Origin: CAVZXS01 sp963779325
Lineage (GTDB): Bacteria > Bacteroidota > Bacteroidia > Chitinophagales > Chitinophagaceae
Direction of reading: 5' to 3'
Assembly (NCBI GenBank): GCA_963779325.1
Contig: CAVZXS010000035.1
Coordinates: forward strand, 1-16,367
DNA length: 16,367 nucleotides
Positions 16,276 to 16,367 of this stretch are shown here, piece after piece. Both the position numbers and the translations under genes were made by a program. Every line of letters starts with the position of its first letter. Within the stretch, counting starts at the first letter, position 1. The notes under the pieces were generated by a model. The model did not search any database, was not told the DNA's origin, and saw only the letters and a program-made list of their open reading frames with translations.

Positions 16276-16367
16276 ATGAAAATTAAAATCATCCTGCTTT
16301 TTGTAACCGGTGCTGCACTTTTTGCGGTATGGACAAGTTGCGGCAATAAGGAAAATAATAAAACTGC
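16276..16367 (+). CDS. Start of a lipoprotein gene (truncated by window edge)
   Basis: The first 30 codons of an open frame run off the window. The translation begins MKIKIILLFVTGAALFAVWT followed by SCGNKENNKT, a lipoprotein signal whose lipobox-like WTSC puts the lipidated Cys at residue 22. It starts 78 bp after the haloperoxidase-family stop on the same strand, with no convincing terminator between, so it may belong to the same unit. The mature domain is not visible, so no function can be assigned. Confidence 0.65.
   Translation, partial: MKIKIILLFVTGAALFAVWTSCGNKENNKT

Overview
The window looks like chromosomal DNA from a Bacteroidota bacterium, most likely a member of the Chitinophagaceae or a relative. 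The reasons are low GC with AT-rich spacers, almost no Shine-Dalgarno sites, a SusC/SusD outer-membrane pair, a double-propeller FG-GAP/UnbV protein, and a DUF5009 membrane protein. Family assignments come from motifs read by eye; no database search was possible. I see no tRNA, rRNA, CRISPR array, insertion sequence or phage gene.

Left part (about 130-4687) is a sugar-handling block. On the minus strand are a NahK-like sugar kinase (130-1152) and a LacI-family regulator (1284-2324). Divergent from the regulator, on the plus strand, a HGSNAT/NagX-like (DUF5009) membrane protein (2452-3567) is followed 7 bp later by an aldose 1-epimerase, galM (3575-4687). The likely logic is import of a sugar, anomer interconversion by GalM and anomeric phosphorylation by the kinase, under LacI control. 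The substrate cannot be read from the sequence. The NahK-like kinase plus HGSNAT-like protein hint at an N-acetylhexosamine, but no glycoside hydrolase is present to confirm it.

Right part (about 4899-16367) is an envelope block. A minus-strand heptaheme c-type cytochrome (4899-6149) is divergent from susC (6548-9634) and susD (9675-11288), which end at a strong intrinsic terminator (11336-11361). Then comes a 1097-residue protein with seven Ca-binding FG-GAP/VCBS loops, an ASPIC/UnbV domain and seven more loops (11451-14744). It is followed 4 bp later by a vanadium-dependent haloperoxidase-family (PAP2 superfamily) protein (14749-16197). The window ends in the first codons of a lipoprotein gene (from 16276).

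The two blocks are tied together by four near-identical LacI-type palindromes centred on CAAACG. One lies before the kinase (1205-1216), two lie between lacI and the DUF5009 gene (2358-2369 and 2379-2390, centres exactly 21 bp apart), and one perfect copy lies before susC (6415-6426). This predicts one regulon covering kinase, regulator, DUF5009-galM and susCD. The SusCD / double-propeller / haloperoxidase / multiheme cytochrome set is the part most likely to be an undescribed system. It could be an outer-membrane import module coupled to periplasmic or surface oxidative chemistry, but that function is inference.
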